A stretch of 64,000 nt of DNA from Solwaraspora sp. WMMD791. GTDB lineage: Bacteria; Actinomycetota; Actinomycetes; Mycobacteriales; Micromonosporaceae. Below, piece after piece: positions 54,448 through 63,374 of this stretch. The position numbers were made by a program, and so were the translations under genes. The notes below the pieces were generated by a model, which saw only the letters and a program-made list of their open reading frames with translations, searched no databases and was not told the origin of the DNA. The stretch covers positions 5,681,001-5,745,000 of the forward strand of contig NZ_CP120737.1 of NCBI RefSeq assembly GCF_029581195.1, read 5' to 3'. Each line of letters starts with the position of its first letter. Position 1 is the stretch's first letter.

Positions 54448-55458
54448 TCAGTCGCGCCAGTCCGTAGCGGCAGAGATCTTGCCGATAATCGTGCGCCAAC
54501 CGAGACTTGCGGTTTGTGCCCCGATTTTCTTCAGTCGCCGGCGTGCCATGAAGCCCCCGATGCCGCCGTCAACCGTCGACCTTAACGCCTCGTCAAGATC
54601 GTCCAGGCTGGATCCGGCCGAGAGCATGTCGAGCACCGACGGCATCCGCAACGCGTACGCCAGGTCCCTGGCCACCTCGCCGGACTGGATCAGCAGCGCC
54701 GCGTCCCAGGTGTCGTGCCCGCCCCGCAGGTTCTCCACCACCAGATCGAGCTCATAGGTGTCCTCGGGCAGCGCCGCGACGTCCGCCGGCTCCAGCCGGT
54801 CGACCAGCTCAGGCCAGGTGTCCAACTGGGTGAGGTCGTGCGGGGCACCGGACCGGACGAAGCTGACCAACGCCTGCGGGGTCTTGAACAGCAGCAGCTT
54901 GCCGCGCTGGCTGAGGAAGACCGGTACGTCCTCGCCGAGGTCGGCGTCGTCGTCGGCCGAGTCGTCGTCGGCGTCGTCGGCGTCGCTCGCCCCATCGGCG
55001 GCGGACCCGCCCCGCTGGCCACGGCGGGCCCGCTCCTGCTCGGCGGCCTCCTCCTCGGCCAACTCGGCGGCGAATTCCTCGTCGAGGATCACGACGGTCT
55101 CGTCGTCGTCCTCGGCCTCCGCGGCCCGCCGACGCGCCGCGAACGGGTCGTCGTCCTCGCGTCCGGAGATGTCGGTGGGAGTCAGCAGGGTGGCCGGGCG
55201 GTAGGCCCGCAGGGTGAGTCCGACGCCGGCCGGCAGCGCGATCTCCACCGGGTCGATCCGGACGTCGGCCCAGAGCGACCGGTCGCCGCTGGCCGCTGCG
55301 ATCGGGGCGTCCCCGGTGTCGTCGAGCGCGTCGTCCGCCGCGGCTTCAAGGTCGTCGGTGGATCCGAGGTCGTCGGCGGGCCCAGGATCGGCAGCGCCGG
55401 GTTCGACTGATCCGGCGGCGAGCCGGTCGGCATCGGGCTGGTTCGGCGACTTGGCCAC
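54448..55458 (-). CDS. Conserved acidic actinobacterial protein, unknown function
   Basis: 336 aa from GTG 55458, with GGAGGTCAGC upstream. The first ~180 residues are acidic and low-complexity (DADDADDDSADDDAD) with a short conserved WADVRIDPVEIALPAGVGLTLRAYRP. The folded part (residues 185-336) reads PVFLSQRGKLLLFKTPQALVSFVRS, DTYELDLVVENLRGGHDTWDAALLIQSGEVARDLAYAL and GGFMARRRLKKIGAQTASLGWRTIIGKISAATDW. I recall similar proteins only as hypothetical or loosely named primosomal. It lies 117 bp after cydC. Confidence 0.7.
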   Translation of the reverse strand: MAKSPNQPDADRLAAGSVEPGAADPGPADDLGSTDDLEAAADDALDDTGDAPIAAASGDRSLWADVRIDPVEIALPAGVGLTLRAYRPATLLTPTDISGREDDDPFAARRRAAEAEDDDETVVILDEEFAAELAEEEAAEQERARRGQRGGSAADGASDADDADDDSADDDADLGEDVPVFLSQRGKLLLFKTPQALVSFVRSGAPHDLTQLDTWPELVDRLEPADVAALPEDTYELDLVVENLRGGHDTWDAALLIQSGEVARDLAYALRMPSVLDMLSAGSSLDDLDEALRSTVDGGIGGFMARRRLKKIGAQTASLGWRTIIGKISAATDWRD

Positions 55459-55575
55459 GCTGACCTCCGTTTGTGTTCCGGTGACGGCGCCCGAACCCGG
55501 ACTGTCGGGTGGGTGACTCTGCGCACACCCTAGTGGGAAGCCCGCCGGATGGCGTGCCCGCACCCCGCCCCGCCG

Positions 55576-57480
55576 TCAGTTGGTCGCCGTCAGGTAGCCC
55601 CGTTCGGCGGTCTGCTGCATGATCCACTGTTCCCGGTACCAGCCGGGCCGGGTCGCCAGCTCGGCGTGGCTGCCGCGCTGCGCGATCCGACCAGCCGCCA
55701 ACACCAGGATCTCATCCATCGATTCCAGTCCAGCCAGCCGGTGGGTCACCAGGACGACGGTCCGCCCGGCGGCAGCGGCCAGCACATCGGTCAGCACGGC
55801 GTCGGCCATGGCCGGGTCGAGACCCTCCGTGGGTTCGTCGAGGACCAGTACCGCCGGATCGACCAGCAACGCCCTGGCCAGCGCGAGCCGCTGCCGCTGA
55901 CCGCCGGAGAGCTGACTGCCGACCGCGCCGACCATGGTGCGCCACCCGCCCGGCTGCTCCCGGACCCAGTCGAGCAGGCCGGCCGCCGCGCAGGCGGCGG
56001 CGAGCTCGGCTTCGGTCGCCGTCGGTCGGGCCAGCAGGAGGTTGTCGCGAACTGTGGCGTTGAACACGTACGCCTCGGCGAGCAGCCCGCCGACCAGCCG
56101 GTGCCGCCGCCCGGCCGGTACGTCGGCCAGGCGGGTGCCGTCGACGGTGACCTGGCCCTCGTCCGGCACGACCGCCCCGGTGAGTACGCCGAGCAAGGTG
56201 CTCTTTCCGGCACCGCTCGGCCCCACCACGGCGACCCGCCGCCCCGGCGGCAACCGCAGATCGAGCCGGTCCAGCGCCGGTACGGTGCCGGCGCGGTACC
56301 GCACCGACACGCCATCGAGGGCGACCGCCGCACCCGTCGTCGTGCGCGGCCCGCCACCGTCACCCGCGGACGGCCGGTCACCCGCGGACGGCCGGTCACC
56401 GTCGGACGGCCGGTCACCGTAGCGGACGTCGCCGTCCGGTGGGCCGTCGGGGAGCGCGTCGGCGGCCTGCGGGGCCGGCTCGCCGACCAGTTCGGCCACC
56501 CGTCGCAGCCCGCCGCGCGACTGTGCCCACTGGCGGGCCGCCGCGACCAACGCCAGGCACATCTCGACGGCGGTCAACGTCCCGACGGCGAGTACGCCGA
56601 CCAGCACCCCGGCCACGCCGTCGCGCACCGCGACGACGGTGACCACGGCGGCGGTCGCCCCGGCGACGAGCACCCCGACACCGTCGACCGCCCAGCCGGT
56701 GACGGCCAGCCGCCGTTGCAGGCCGGCGAGCTCCCGGACCCGGCGCGCGGTCCGGTCCAGCGCGGCGGCGGTGCCCCCGAACGCGGCCAGGTCGGCCGCG
56801 CCGTACGTCAGGTCGGTGCTGTCGGCGGCGAGCTGCCCCCGCAACGGCGCCACCCGGTCGGCGGTCCGCCGGGTGAGCAGGGTGGCGACCGCCGGCAGCC
56901 CGATGCCGGCCACCACCAGCCCGGCTGCCAGCACCAGCGCGGCGGCCGGGCTGACCATGGCCGAACCCGCCACCGCGAGCACCGCCACGCCGGCGGCTGC
57001 GGCTCCGGGCACCAGCACCCGCAGCAGCAGGTCCTGCACGGCCTCGACGTCGGAGACCAGCCGGCTGAGCGCGTCGCCGGAGCGATCGTCGGCCGTCTGC
57101 CGGCGGGCGGCCAACGCGCGGAAGATCCGGAACCGTACCTCGGTGACGACCCGCAGGGTGGCGTCGTGACCGGCCAGCCGCTCGGTGTAGCGCAGCACGC
57201 CCCGGCCGATCGCGAACGCCCGTACCGCGACGATCGCCACGGTTACGGTGTCCAGCGGCGGCCGGCCGGCCGCAGTGATCAGCAGCCACACCGCCGTGGC
57301 CATCAGCGCCAGCGCGGCGACCTCGGTCGCCGCCGCGAGCAGCCCGGCACTGACCAGTCGGCCCAGGTACGGCCGGGCCAGGGCCAGCACGGTCAGCTCC
57401 GGCGGCCGGTCGCGGCGTGGCTGGGCGGTCGCGTCGCGGCGTGCCCCGACGGCCGCATCGCGCCGCGCCCCGGCGGTCAC
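55576..57480 (-). CDS. cydC: Thiol reductant ABC exporter subunit CydC
   Basis: 634 aa from GTG, overlapping the cydD stop by 4 bp. Six-helix transmembrane domain (residues 30-310: FAIGRGVLRYTERLAGHDATLR is a CydC signature) and an NBD with GPSGAGKST, LSGGQRQRLALARALL and LVLDEPTEGLDP. The TMD-NBD linker is extended by an 18-bp repeat coding SDGDRPSAGDRPS. With CydD it exports cysteine/glutathione-type thiols needed for cytochrome bd assembly. Confidence 0.92.
   Translation of the reverse strand: MTAGARRDAAVGARRDATAQPRRDRPPELTVLALARPYLGRLVSAGLLAAATEVAALALMATAVWLLITAAGRPPLDTVTVAIVAVRAFAIGRGVLRYTERLAGHDATLRVVTEVRFRIFRALAARRQTADDRSGDALSRLVSDVEAVQDLLLRVLVPGAAAAGVAVLAVAGSAMVSPAAALVLAAGLVVAGIGLPAVATLLTRRTADRVAPLRGQLAADSTDLTYGAADLAAFGGTAAALDRTARRVRELAGLQRRLAVTGWAVDGVGVLVAGATAAVVTVVAVRDGVAGVLVGVLAVGTLTAVEMCLALVAAARQWAQSRGGLRRVAELVGEPAPQAADALPDGPPDGDVRYGDRPSDGDRPSAGDRPSAGDGGGPRTTTGAAVALDGVSVRYRAGTVPALDRLDLRLPPGRRVAVVGPSGAGKSTLLGVLTGAVVPDEGQVTVDGTRLADVPAGRRHRLVGGLLAEAYVFNATVRDNLLLARPTATEAELAAACAAAGLLDWVREQPGGWRTMVGAVGSQLSGGQRQRLALARALLVDPAVLVLDEPTEGLDPAMADAVLTDVLAAAAGRTVVLVTHRLAGLESMDEILVLAAGRIAQRGSHAELATRPGWYREQWIMQQTAERGYLTATN
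56359..56412 (-). repeat. 18-bp in-frame tandem repeat in cydC
   Basis: Three units of GTCACCCGCGGACGGCCG (the third with two changes) plus a partial fourth encode repeated GDRPSA/GDRPSD in the linker ahead of the CydC nucleotide-binding domain. Confidence 0.95.
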
Positions 57481-59225
57481 GAGGTCGCTCCGCTGAGGCG
57501 CCGGGCGCTGACCCGGCCGGCGTCGAGCCGGACGACGCGGTCGACGCCGTCGATCAGCGCCGGGCGGTGCGCGACGATCAGCGCGGTCCGCCCGGCGATC
57601 AGTTGCCGGGAGCCGGCCAGCACGGCGGCTTCGGACTCCCCGTCCAGCCGAGCGGTCGGCTCGTCGAGCAGCACCACCGGCGAGTCCCGCAGGAAGGCGC
57701 GGGCCAGGGCCACCCGTTGCCGCTGCCCACTGGACAGGCCGTGGCCGCGTTCACCGAGCCGGGTGTCGAGACCGTCCGGCAGCGCGGCCACGACGTCGGC
57801 GAGCGCGGCGGCCCGTACGGCGGCGGTCACCTGCGCTGGCGGCGCGTCGGGTGAGCCGAGCCGGATGTTGTCGGCCAGCGACGCGGCGAACAGGTGGGCG
57901 TGCTGCGGCACCCAGGCGAGTTGCCGGCGCCACCGGTCGATGTCGAGGTCTGCCAGGTCGACCCCGTCGACGGTGATCCGCCCGGAGGTCGGGGCGACGA
58001 AGCCGAGCAGCAGGTGCAGCAGGGTGCTCTTGCCGGCACCGCTGGGCCCGACGACGGCGATCCGCTCGCCGGCCCGGATCGTCAGATCGACGTCGCGTAG
58101 CGCGGTGGTGCGTGGATAGGCGACAGTGACCGCCTCGAACCGGATCTCGGCCGGGGCCGACCGGACGACGGCCCGTGCCGCTGCCCCGACCCGGTCGACA
58201 GTCGCTGCCCCGACCCGGTCGACATCGACATCGGCGTCGGCGTCGGCGACAAGGGTCAGCGCCTCGTCGAGGACCGTCAGGCCTTCCATGCTGGCGTGGA
58301 ACTTGCTGCCCGCCGCCCGCAGCGGCAGGTACGCCTCCGGAGTGAGCAGCAGCACCAGCAGCGCGGTGGACAACGCCATGCCACCGGTGAGCAGCCGGAG
58401 CCCGACCGGGACGGCCACCAACGCCACGGCCAGGGTGGCGACCAGCTCCAGCACCAGGGCGGAGAGGAAGGCCACCCGCAGCGTGGTCATGGTGGCGACC
58501 CGGTGCCGGTCGGCCATCCGGCGTACCACCTCGGCCTGGTCGCGCTCGCGGCCGAAGGCCCGCAGCGTCGCCAGGCCGGCCACCATGTCCAGGAAGTGGC
58601 CGCCGAGCTGGGTCAGCCGCCGCCACTGCCGTTCGGTCGCCGCCTGGGCGTGCCAACCGAGCAGCGCACCGAAGATCGGGATCAGCGGCAGGGTGACCGC
58701 GACGATCAGCGCGGAACTCCAGTCGGCGAAGACCAACCGGGCCAGTACGGCGACCGGCACGGTCACGCTCAGCACCAGCTGCGGCAGGTAACCGGTGAAG
58801 TAGCCGTCGAGGGCGTCCAGACCCCGACCGGTCAGGGTGGCGAGCTGGCCGGCCCGCTGCTCGGACACCCAGGCCGGCCCGCGCCGGTGGATCGCCGTGA
58901 ACAGGTCGACCCGCAGCTGGGCGGTGACCGTGGCGGCGGCGCTGGCGGCCAGGACGCCCTGCGCCCAGCCCAGCGCGGCCCGGCCGGCGACGGTGGCGAC
59001 GAACCCGCCGAGGGCGGCCCGGTCGAGCTCGCCCCGGGCGGCCGCGGCCAGCACCGTGGCGAGCGTCGTCGCCTGGGCGATGATCAACACTGCGGCGAGC
59101 ACCCCGAGCAGGCCGAGCACCGCGAGTGGCATCCGTACGGCGGGCACCTGGCGCAGCAGCCGGGGGTCGAACGGGCGGCGGCGCGGCGAACCGCCGGTTG
59201 CGGCGGGGTCCGCAGGGGTCGTCAT
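57477..59225 (-). CDS. cydD: Thiol reductant ABC exporter subunit CydD
   Basis: 582 aa from ATG 59225; a TTG three codons upstream is also open. TMD with LDALDGYFTGYLPQLVLSVTVPVAVLARLVFADWSSALIV and ATLRAFGRERDQ (CydD features); NBD with GPSGAGKST, LSSGQRQRVALARAFL and VVLLDEPTARLD. It starts 5 bp after the M56 peptidase stop and overlaps cydC, so these are one transcript. No cydAB genes are in view. Confidence 0.92.
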   Translation of the reverse strand: MTTPADPAATGGSPRRRPFDPRLLRQVPAVRMPLAVLGLLGVLAAVLIIAQATTLATVLAAAARGELDRAALGGFVATVAGRAALGWAQGVLAASAAATVTAQLRVDLFTAIHRRGPAWVSEQRAGQLATLTGRGLDALDGYFTGYLPQLVLSVTVPVAVLARLVFADWSSALIVAVTLPLIPIFGALLGWHAQAATERQWRRLTQLGGHFLDMVAGLATLRAFGRERDQAEVVRRMADRHRVATMTTLRVAFLSALVLELVATLAVALVAVPVGLRLLTGGMALSTALLVLLLTPEAYLPLRAAGSKFHASMEGLTVLDEALTLVADADADVDVDRVGAATVDRVGAAARAVVRSAPAEIRFEAVTVAYPRTTALRDVDLTIRAGERIAVVGPSGAGKSTLLHLLLGFVAPTSGRITVDGVDLADLDIDRWRRQLAWVPQHAHLFAASLADNIRLGSPDAPPAQVTAAVRAAALADVVAALPDGLDTRLGERGHGLSSGQRQRVALARAFLRDSPVVLLDEPTARLDGESEAAVLAGSRQLIAGRTALIVAHRPALIDGVDRVVRLDAGRVSARRLSGATS

Positions 59226-59230
59226 CGACG

Positions 59231-60259
59231 TCAACCGGCCAGGTACAGCGAGACCGGCATCAGCAGCAGGGCGGCGGCGAGCAGGCTGGCCGCCGCCGGC
59301 CGCAGCCGAGGGGCCGGAGCGTCGCCCAGCAGCCGCTGCACCCGGGCGTCGAGATCCCGGTCGGCGACCGCGAGCACGCCGACCCGGACCCGCCGGGCGT
59401 CAGCACCGACCCCGACCCGCCCGGCGCCGGCGACGCCCAACGCCCCGGCCGGGGTGATCCGGTCCGTCGCGGCGGCGAACCGGCGCAGCGCGGCGGCGAG
59501 CGGTGCGTCGGTGTGCTGGCGGCGAGCCTTGTCGTCGGCACGCATCTCGACCAGCAGCGCGACCGCGTCGTGCGCCGCGCGCAACCACCTCAGCCGGGGC
59601 AGCGCCCGGCACAACGCGGTGAACGGCAGCAGCACCAGGTCGTGCCGTTCGTCGGCGTGCGCCCGCTCGTGGCTGAGCACGGCGGCGAGTTCACCCGGAC
59701 CGAGCAGGTCGAGCGCACCGGCGCTGACGACCACGGTCGGGCGTACCCCCGGTAGGCAGTAGGCGGCGGCGCTCGGGTGGTCCAGCACCAGCGCCCCGGG
59801 CGCGGCCGGGTCGGCGCGCCCGACCAGGGCGAGCAGGTCGCGGTGCCGGCGCTGCACCCGTACGGCGGCCAGCAGGCTGCGTACGGTGGAGCCGAGCAGT
59901 ACGGCGGCGATCGTGCCGGCCACACCGACCAGAGCCAGCCGCAGCGGGCCCAGCCCGACCGGGAAGGTCCCGGTCTGCCAGCCGTGGCCGCCGACCAGCT
60001 GGGCGACGGCGGTGGCGAGGTCGCCGACGAAGAGCCCGGCCGCCCGGCCGGGCCCGGTGCCGTACGGCGCGAGACCCACCGCCAACGGCAGCCCGATCGC
60101 GGCGAGCCCGACCGCGAGGCCGAGCGCCTGCCAGCAGAGGATCGCCACCCGGGGGCTGCGCCACGTCCAGCCGGGACCGCACCACGTCGACCGGGTGAGC
60201 GCCTGCGCGGCCAGGTAGCAGGCGATGATCACGGCGGCGAAGTGCACGGCGTACGCCAT
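59231..60259 (-). CDS. M56-family membrane metallopeptidase (BlaR1/MecR1-like)
   Basis: 342 aa, four or five membrane segments. The zinc motif HERAH (His197, Glu198, His201) lies in VLSHERAHADERHDLVLLPF, with the third ligand likely in VEMRADDKARRQ about 40 residues on (MRADD, as in M56). There is no penicillin-binding sensor domain, so the signal differs from BlaR1. It follows blaI by 7 bp and probably relieves BlaI repression by proteolysis. Confidence 0.88.
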   Translation of the reverse strand: MAYAVHFAAVIIACYLAAQALTRSTWCGPGWTWRSPRVAILCWQALGLAVGLAAIGLPLAVGLAPYGTGPGRAAGLFVGDLATAVAQLVGGHGWQTGTFPVGLGPLRLALVGVAGTIAAVLLGSTVRSLLAAVRVQRRHRDLLALVGRADPAAPGALVLDHPSAAAYCLPGVRPTVVVSAGALDLLGPGELAAVLSHERAHADERHDLVLLPFTALCRALPRLRWLRAAHDAVALLVEMRADDKARRQHTDAPLAAALRRFAAATDRITPAGALGVAGAGRVGVGADARRVRVGVLAVADRDLDARVQRLLGDAPAPRLRPAAASLLAAALLLMPVSLYLAG

Positions 60260-60266
60260 GGTCGGC

Positions 60267-60647
60267 TCAGCCCTGCCGCTCGGCCGCCTGCGCCTGGTCG
60301 GTGAGGGCGGCCCGGAGCACCTCGGCTTCGGTGCCGGTCACCGACCTGGCGAAGCGGACCAGGGCCGCGTCGCGGCTGCCGGCCAGGTCGAGGGCGTCGA
60401 GCATCAGCTGGGCGATGTACGCCTCCCGGCTGGCCACCGGCTGGTACTGCCAGGCCCGGCCGGCCCGCTCCCGGCTGACCATGCCCTTGCCGGCGAGCCG
60501 GTCCAGGACGGTCATCACCGTCGTGTAGGCCAGGTCACGCTCCTGCAGGGCCTCGGCGACGTCCCGTACGGTGGTCGGGCCGGCCGCCGGGTCACGGTCC
60601 CACAGCACGTCCATCACCGCGCGTTCGAGGTCGCCGAGTCGCGTCAC
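60267..60647 (-). CDS. BlaI/MecI/CopY-family repressor
   Basis: 126 aa from GTG. The winged helix is clear: LGDLERAVMDVLWDRDPAAGPTTVRDVAEALQERDLAYTTVMTVLDRLAGKGMVSRERAGRAWQYQPV, followed by the dimerising C-terminal helices. It heads blaI-M56-cydD-cydC. Such repressors are inactivated by cleavage after the partner M56 protease is triggered. Confidence 0.92.
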   Translation of the reverse strand: MTRLGDLERAVMDVLWDRDPAAGPTTVRDVAEALQERDLAYTTVMTVLDRLAGKGMVSRERAGRAWQYQPVASREAYIAQLMLDALDLAGSRDAALVRFARSVTGTEAEVLRAALTDQAQAAERQG

Positions 60648-60656
60648 CGGTCAAGC

Positions 60657-60669
60657 CTACCGCCGGTAG
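60657..60669. promoter_or_regulatory. Candidate BlaI operator
   Basis: CTACCG-C-CGGTAG is a perfect 13-bp palindrome ending 10 bp before the blaI GTG, followed by a further TAGAC. BlaI sites in actinobacteria contain TAC/GTA half-sites, so self-regulation of the operon is plausible. Confidence 0.5.
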
Positions 60670-60778
60670 TAGACGGCAGCTCAGCGGGCCGGGCGACGGG
60701 GCAAGGGCTCGCCCCGCACCGCATGAGGTGCCCGGCCGGCCGCCCCGGCGGGCCGCCACACCCGTGCATCATGGACAG

Positions 60779-61382
60779 ATGGCCCCGCCGCGTCAGATTT
60801 TCGCCGTCTCCGGAATTCTGCACCCGCCACCGGGATACCGCGCACCCCGGCGGAGCGACCTGTTGGAGCACGCCATCTCGCTGACCGGGGTCCCGGTCGC
60901 CAAGGTCTGCCTGATCCCGACCGCCGTCGGCGACGACCCGCAGACGATCCAGTCCTTCTACGCGGCTCTCGCCGACGCCGAGCACGCCGTTGCGTCCCAC
61001 CTGCAGCTGTTTCCCCGGCCGAACGTCGACGACATCCGGGCGTTCCTGCGTGACCAGCACCTGATCTGGGTCGGTGGTGGCAGCGTGGTCAACATGTTGG
61101 CGGTGTGGCGGGCGCACCGGGTCGACGAGATCCTGCGGGAATGCTGGGACGCCGGGGTGGTGCTCGGCGGTGGCAGCCTACCTGGAGTGCGTGGCAGCCG
61201 GCCAACTGCCGGCCGGGTACGCCACCGACGACGGGGTCGGCCTGCACTACGTCGACACCGACCTGGTCGAAGCGGTCAGCTGCCTGCCCGGTGCCGGGGC
61301 CTACCGGGTCGAGCCGGGCCTGCGGACCGGGACGGCGGTCCAGCGGCCACTGCCGACCCGCCGGATCGGTGCCGCCGAGTGA
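60779..61382 (+). pseudogene. Peptidase E (S51) gene with internal deletion
   Basis: From ATG 60779 the frame gives QIFAVSGI...VPVAKVCLIPTAVGDDP...LIWVGGGSVVNMLAVWRAH...WDAGVVLGGGS, the N-terminal half of an aspartyl dipeptidase (peptidase E). In another frame the C-terminal part follows at once: LECVAAGQLPAGYATDDGVGLHYVDTDLVEAVSCLPGAGAYRVEPG. The stretch between, which carries the GxSAGS nucleophile and about 60 residues, is missing at about 61165-61180. Confidence 0.85.
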
Positions 61383-61401
61383 CCGCAGATGGTGGTGGCC
61401 G

Positions 61402-61581
61402 TCACGCCGCGACCCGCCGGGACTCGTGCAGCCCGGCGCGCAGTTCGTCGTCGCTCATCACCAGGTAGACCAGACCACAGTCGGCCGGGCCGGTGGCGCC
61501 GGGCAGGCAGAGCGTGCAGGGTTCGCCCGGCCGGATCGGGCACTTGGCCTCGGGACGTCGGTGTTTCACCTGCGCTGTCAT
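61402..61581 (-). CDS. 59-aa cysteine-containing protein (DUF6767-like)
   Basis: ATG 61581 to stop 61402. The core reads KCPIRPGEPCTLCLPGATGP then ADCGLVYLVMSDDELRAGL, with four cysteines (C-x7-C-x2-C-x9-C) that could bind a metal. I recall this pattern as a conserved short actinobacterial family. It sits between the peptidase E pseudogene and a divergent unknown gene. Confidence 0.75.
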   Translation of the reverse strand: MTAQVKHRRPEAKCPIRPGEPCTLCLPGATGPADCGLVYLVMSDDELRAGLHESRRVAA

Positions 61582-61690
61582 GCCATCATCGTCACCCCCG
61601 GCGGCCGCTCGCCGGCAGGGCCGAACGGCACCTCACCGCCCGGACCTGCGGACCTACGGGCCGGGTGTACGTGGCCGGCGTGCGAGATGC

Positions 61691-61709
61691 GGCACCGTAC
61701 TACGGTGCC
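61691..61709. promoter_or_regulatory. Perfect 19-bp palindrome between divergent genes
   Basis: GGCACCGTACTACGGTGCC has 9-bp arms around one base, 52 bp before the GTG at 61761 and 110 bp before the leftward small gene. It is either an operator or an RNA hairpin. Confidence 0.5.
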
Positions 61710-61760
61710 GACGGCGGTGGATGCGCCGCGTGGTGGCGGTGGACGGAGAGGACGCGGGGC

Positions 61761-62153
61761 GTGGGTGCGGAGGTGAGTTGGACGTTGCGGGACCATGCCG
61801 GTGCGCTGCTGGCCGACCTGGCGGTCACCGACGGGGACTTCCCCTGGCTGTACGCCACCGTACGGCCCACCGAGGCGTTCGCGCCGTTGCGGCCGATCTT
61901 CGACGCGGAACTGCGGGCGCTGCGGCGGGCCGAGGACGGCTCGGACGACGGCGCCTGGGACCGGGCGTACCAGCAGGTGCGGGCGGCGGTGGTGCTGATC
62001 GACCCGGCCGGGGTGGCGGTGCCGGAGCTCCTGTTGCACGTCGACGGCGACCAGGCGTGGTGGCGGTGGAGCGACGAACCGTTCGACGACGATGATGACG
62101 AGGACGGCGCGGGCAGCGACAGTGCCGGCTCCGACGCGGTGGGTGACCGGTGA
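61761..62153 (+). CDS. Conserved hypothetical protein with acidic tail
   Basis: 130 aa from GTG 61761; GTG 61773 is also possible. The body (VSWTLRDHAGALLADLAVTDGDFPWLYATVRPTEAFAPLRPIFDAELRAL) resembles actinobacterial proteins of unknown role, and LLLHVDGDQAWWRWSDEPF is near the end. The tail is a run of acidic residues. Its stop overlaps the next start (GTGA), so the two are coupled. Confidence 0.7.
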   Translation: MGAEVSWTLRDHAGALLADLAVTDGDFPWLYATVRPTEAFAPLRPIFDAELRALRRAEDGSDDGAWDRAYQQVRAAVVLIDPAGVAVPELLLHVDGDQAWWRWSDEPFDDDDDEDGAGSDSAGSDAVGDR

Positions 62154-62734
62154 GGCATCCGTGGATCGCGGCGCTGTTGACGGTGGCGCTGCTCGGTGCC
62201 TGCGCCGGGCAGTTGCCGCAACCCGGGCCGCAGCCACCGGACCACGACTGGACACCGACCCCGTCGCCGACCCCGCTGCCGTCGGTGGAGCCGTCACCTG
62301 ACTGCCCGGCCTCCGGGGCACTGCTGAGCCTGGGCGAGGTGAACGCCGCGATGGGGCTGCGGGTGCTGTCGATCTGGCTGGTCAACTGTGCTGACGAGCC
62401 GGTGCACGTCGACGGCTTCCCGGAGATCGTGGTGCTCGACGAGCAGCGGCAACCGCTCGTGGTCGAGGTGATCGAGGGTGTCGAGGTGATCGCCCGGATC
62501 GAGACACTGGCCCGCAGCCCGCAGCCGGTCACGGTGCTACCGGGCCAGCGGGCGGCGGCGGTGCTGGCCTGGCGCAACACCGTGGACGACGTGCGGGTGC
62601 CGCCGACGCACGGCACCTTCCTGAGCGTGGCGCCGGGAGTCGGCGTACCCGCGCAACTGCTGGAGCCCGACGGCGGCCTCGACATCGGCACCACCGGTCG
62701 GGTCGCGGTCAGTCCGTGGGCACCGGCCGACTGA
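62150..62734 (+). CDS. DUF4232-type lipoprotein
   Basis: 194 aa from GTG. The signal ends in lipobox LLGAC, then a Pro/Thr-rich stalk (PTPSPTPLPSVEPS) and a beta domain with LLSLGEVNAAMGLRVLSIWLVNCADEPVHVDGFPEI and LPGQRAAAVLAWRNT, the DUF4232 pattern. It is exported and anchored to the membrane. The gene overlaps the convergent hydrolase by 26 bp. Confidence 0.8.
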   Translation: MRHPWIAALLTVALLGACAGQLPQPGPQPPDHDWTPTPSPTPLPSVEPSPDCPASGALLSLGEVNAAMGLRVLSIWLVNCADEPVHVDGFPEIVVLDEQRQPLVVEVIEGVEVIARIETLARSPQPVTVLPGQRAAAVLAWRNTVDDVRVPPTHGTFLSVAPGVGVPAQLLEPDGGLDIGTTGRVAVSPWAPAD

Positions 62735-63281
62735 TCGGCGAGGCGTCGGCCAGAGCGGCGACCAGCCGTTCCCCGGCCGGCCAGGGGCCGTAGCCGCTGG
62801 CGGTCTCGATGTGCCCGGCGTCGCCGGCGTCGTACAGTTCGGCGCCCCAGTCGGCGGCGTAGCGCGCGAACTCCTCGACGGTCGTGTACGGGTCGGTGCG
62901 GCTGGCGACCAGGACGGTGCGAAACGGCAGCCGCTGCCGGGGGACCGCGTCGGTGTACAGGTCGGTCGGGTCGTCCGGGCCGGGCCGCCACCCCGGGTCC
63001 AGGTACGGCGGGGTGACCAGCAGGGCCGCGGCCACCGGGCCGTGGTGACGTGCCGCCCAGTGCGCCACCGTCAGGCAGCCGGCGCTGTGCGCGATCAGCA
63101 CCGCCGGTTCGTCGCTGGCGGTGATCGCCGCGTGCAGCGCGGCCAGCCGCTCGGCCAGCACGTACGGCGGTCCGGGCGGCGGCGGTGCCCACCGGTAACC
63201 GGGGTTGGCCGCCGCCCACCGGTTGAGCCAGTGTTCCGGGCGGGGCAGCCCCCGGCCGGGGACCAGTAGATGGCGGGCCAT
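62709..63281 (-). CDS. RBBP9/YdeN-family serine hydrolase
   Basis: 190 aa from ATG 63281 (MARHLLVPGRGLPRPEHWLNRW). The nucleophile is in LIAHSAGCLTVAHWA, the acid in LVASRTDPYTTVEEFARYAADWGAELYDAGDAGHIETASGYGPWP, which also holds the catalytic histidine (AGHIE). This arrangement is specific to the RBBP9/YdeN group of small alpha/beta hydrolases. Confidence 0.88.
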   Translation of the reverse strand: MARHLLVPGRGLPRPEHWLNRWAAANPGYRWAPPPPGPPYVLAERLAALHAAITASDEPAVLIAHSAGCLTVAHWAARHHGPVAAALLVTPPYLDPGWRPGPDDPTDLYTDAVPRQRLPFRTVLVASRTDPYTTVEEFARYAADWGAELYDAGDAGHIETASGYGPWPAGERLVAALADASPISRPVPTD

Positions 63282-63374
63282 CGATCGAGAGTACGTCGAC
63301 ACGGTCGCCGCCAGCGGCCGGGCCGCCCGGGGTGGGTGACCACCCTGGACGGCCCGGCACGGTGGTGGTGGCGG

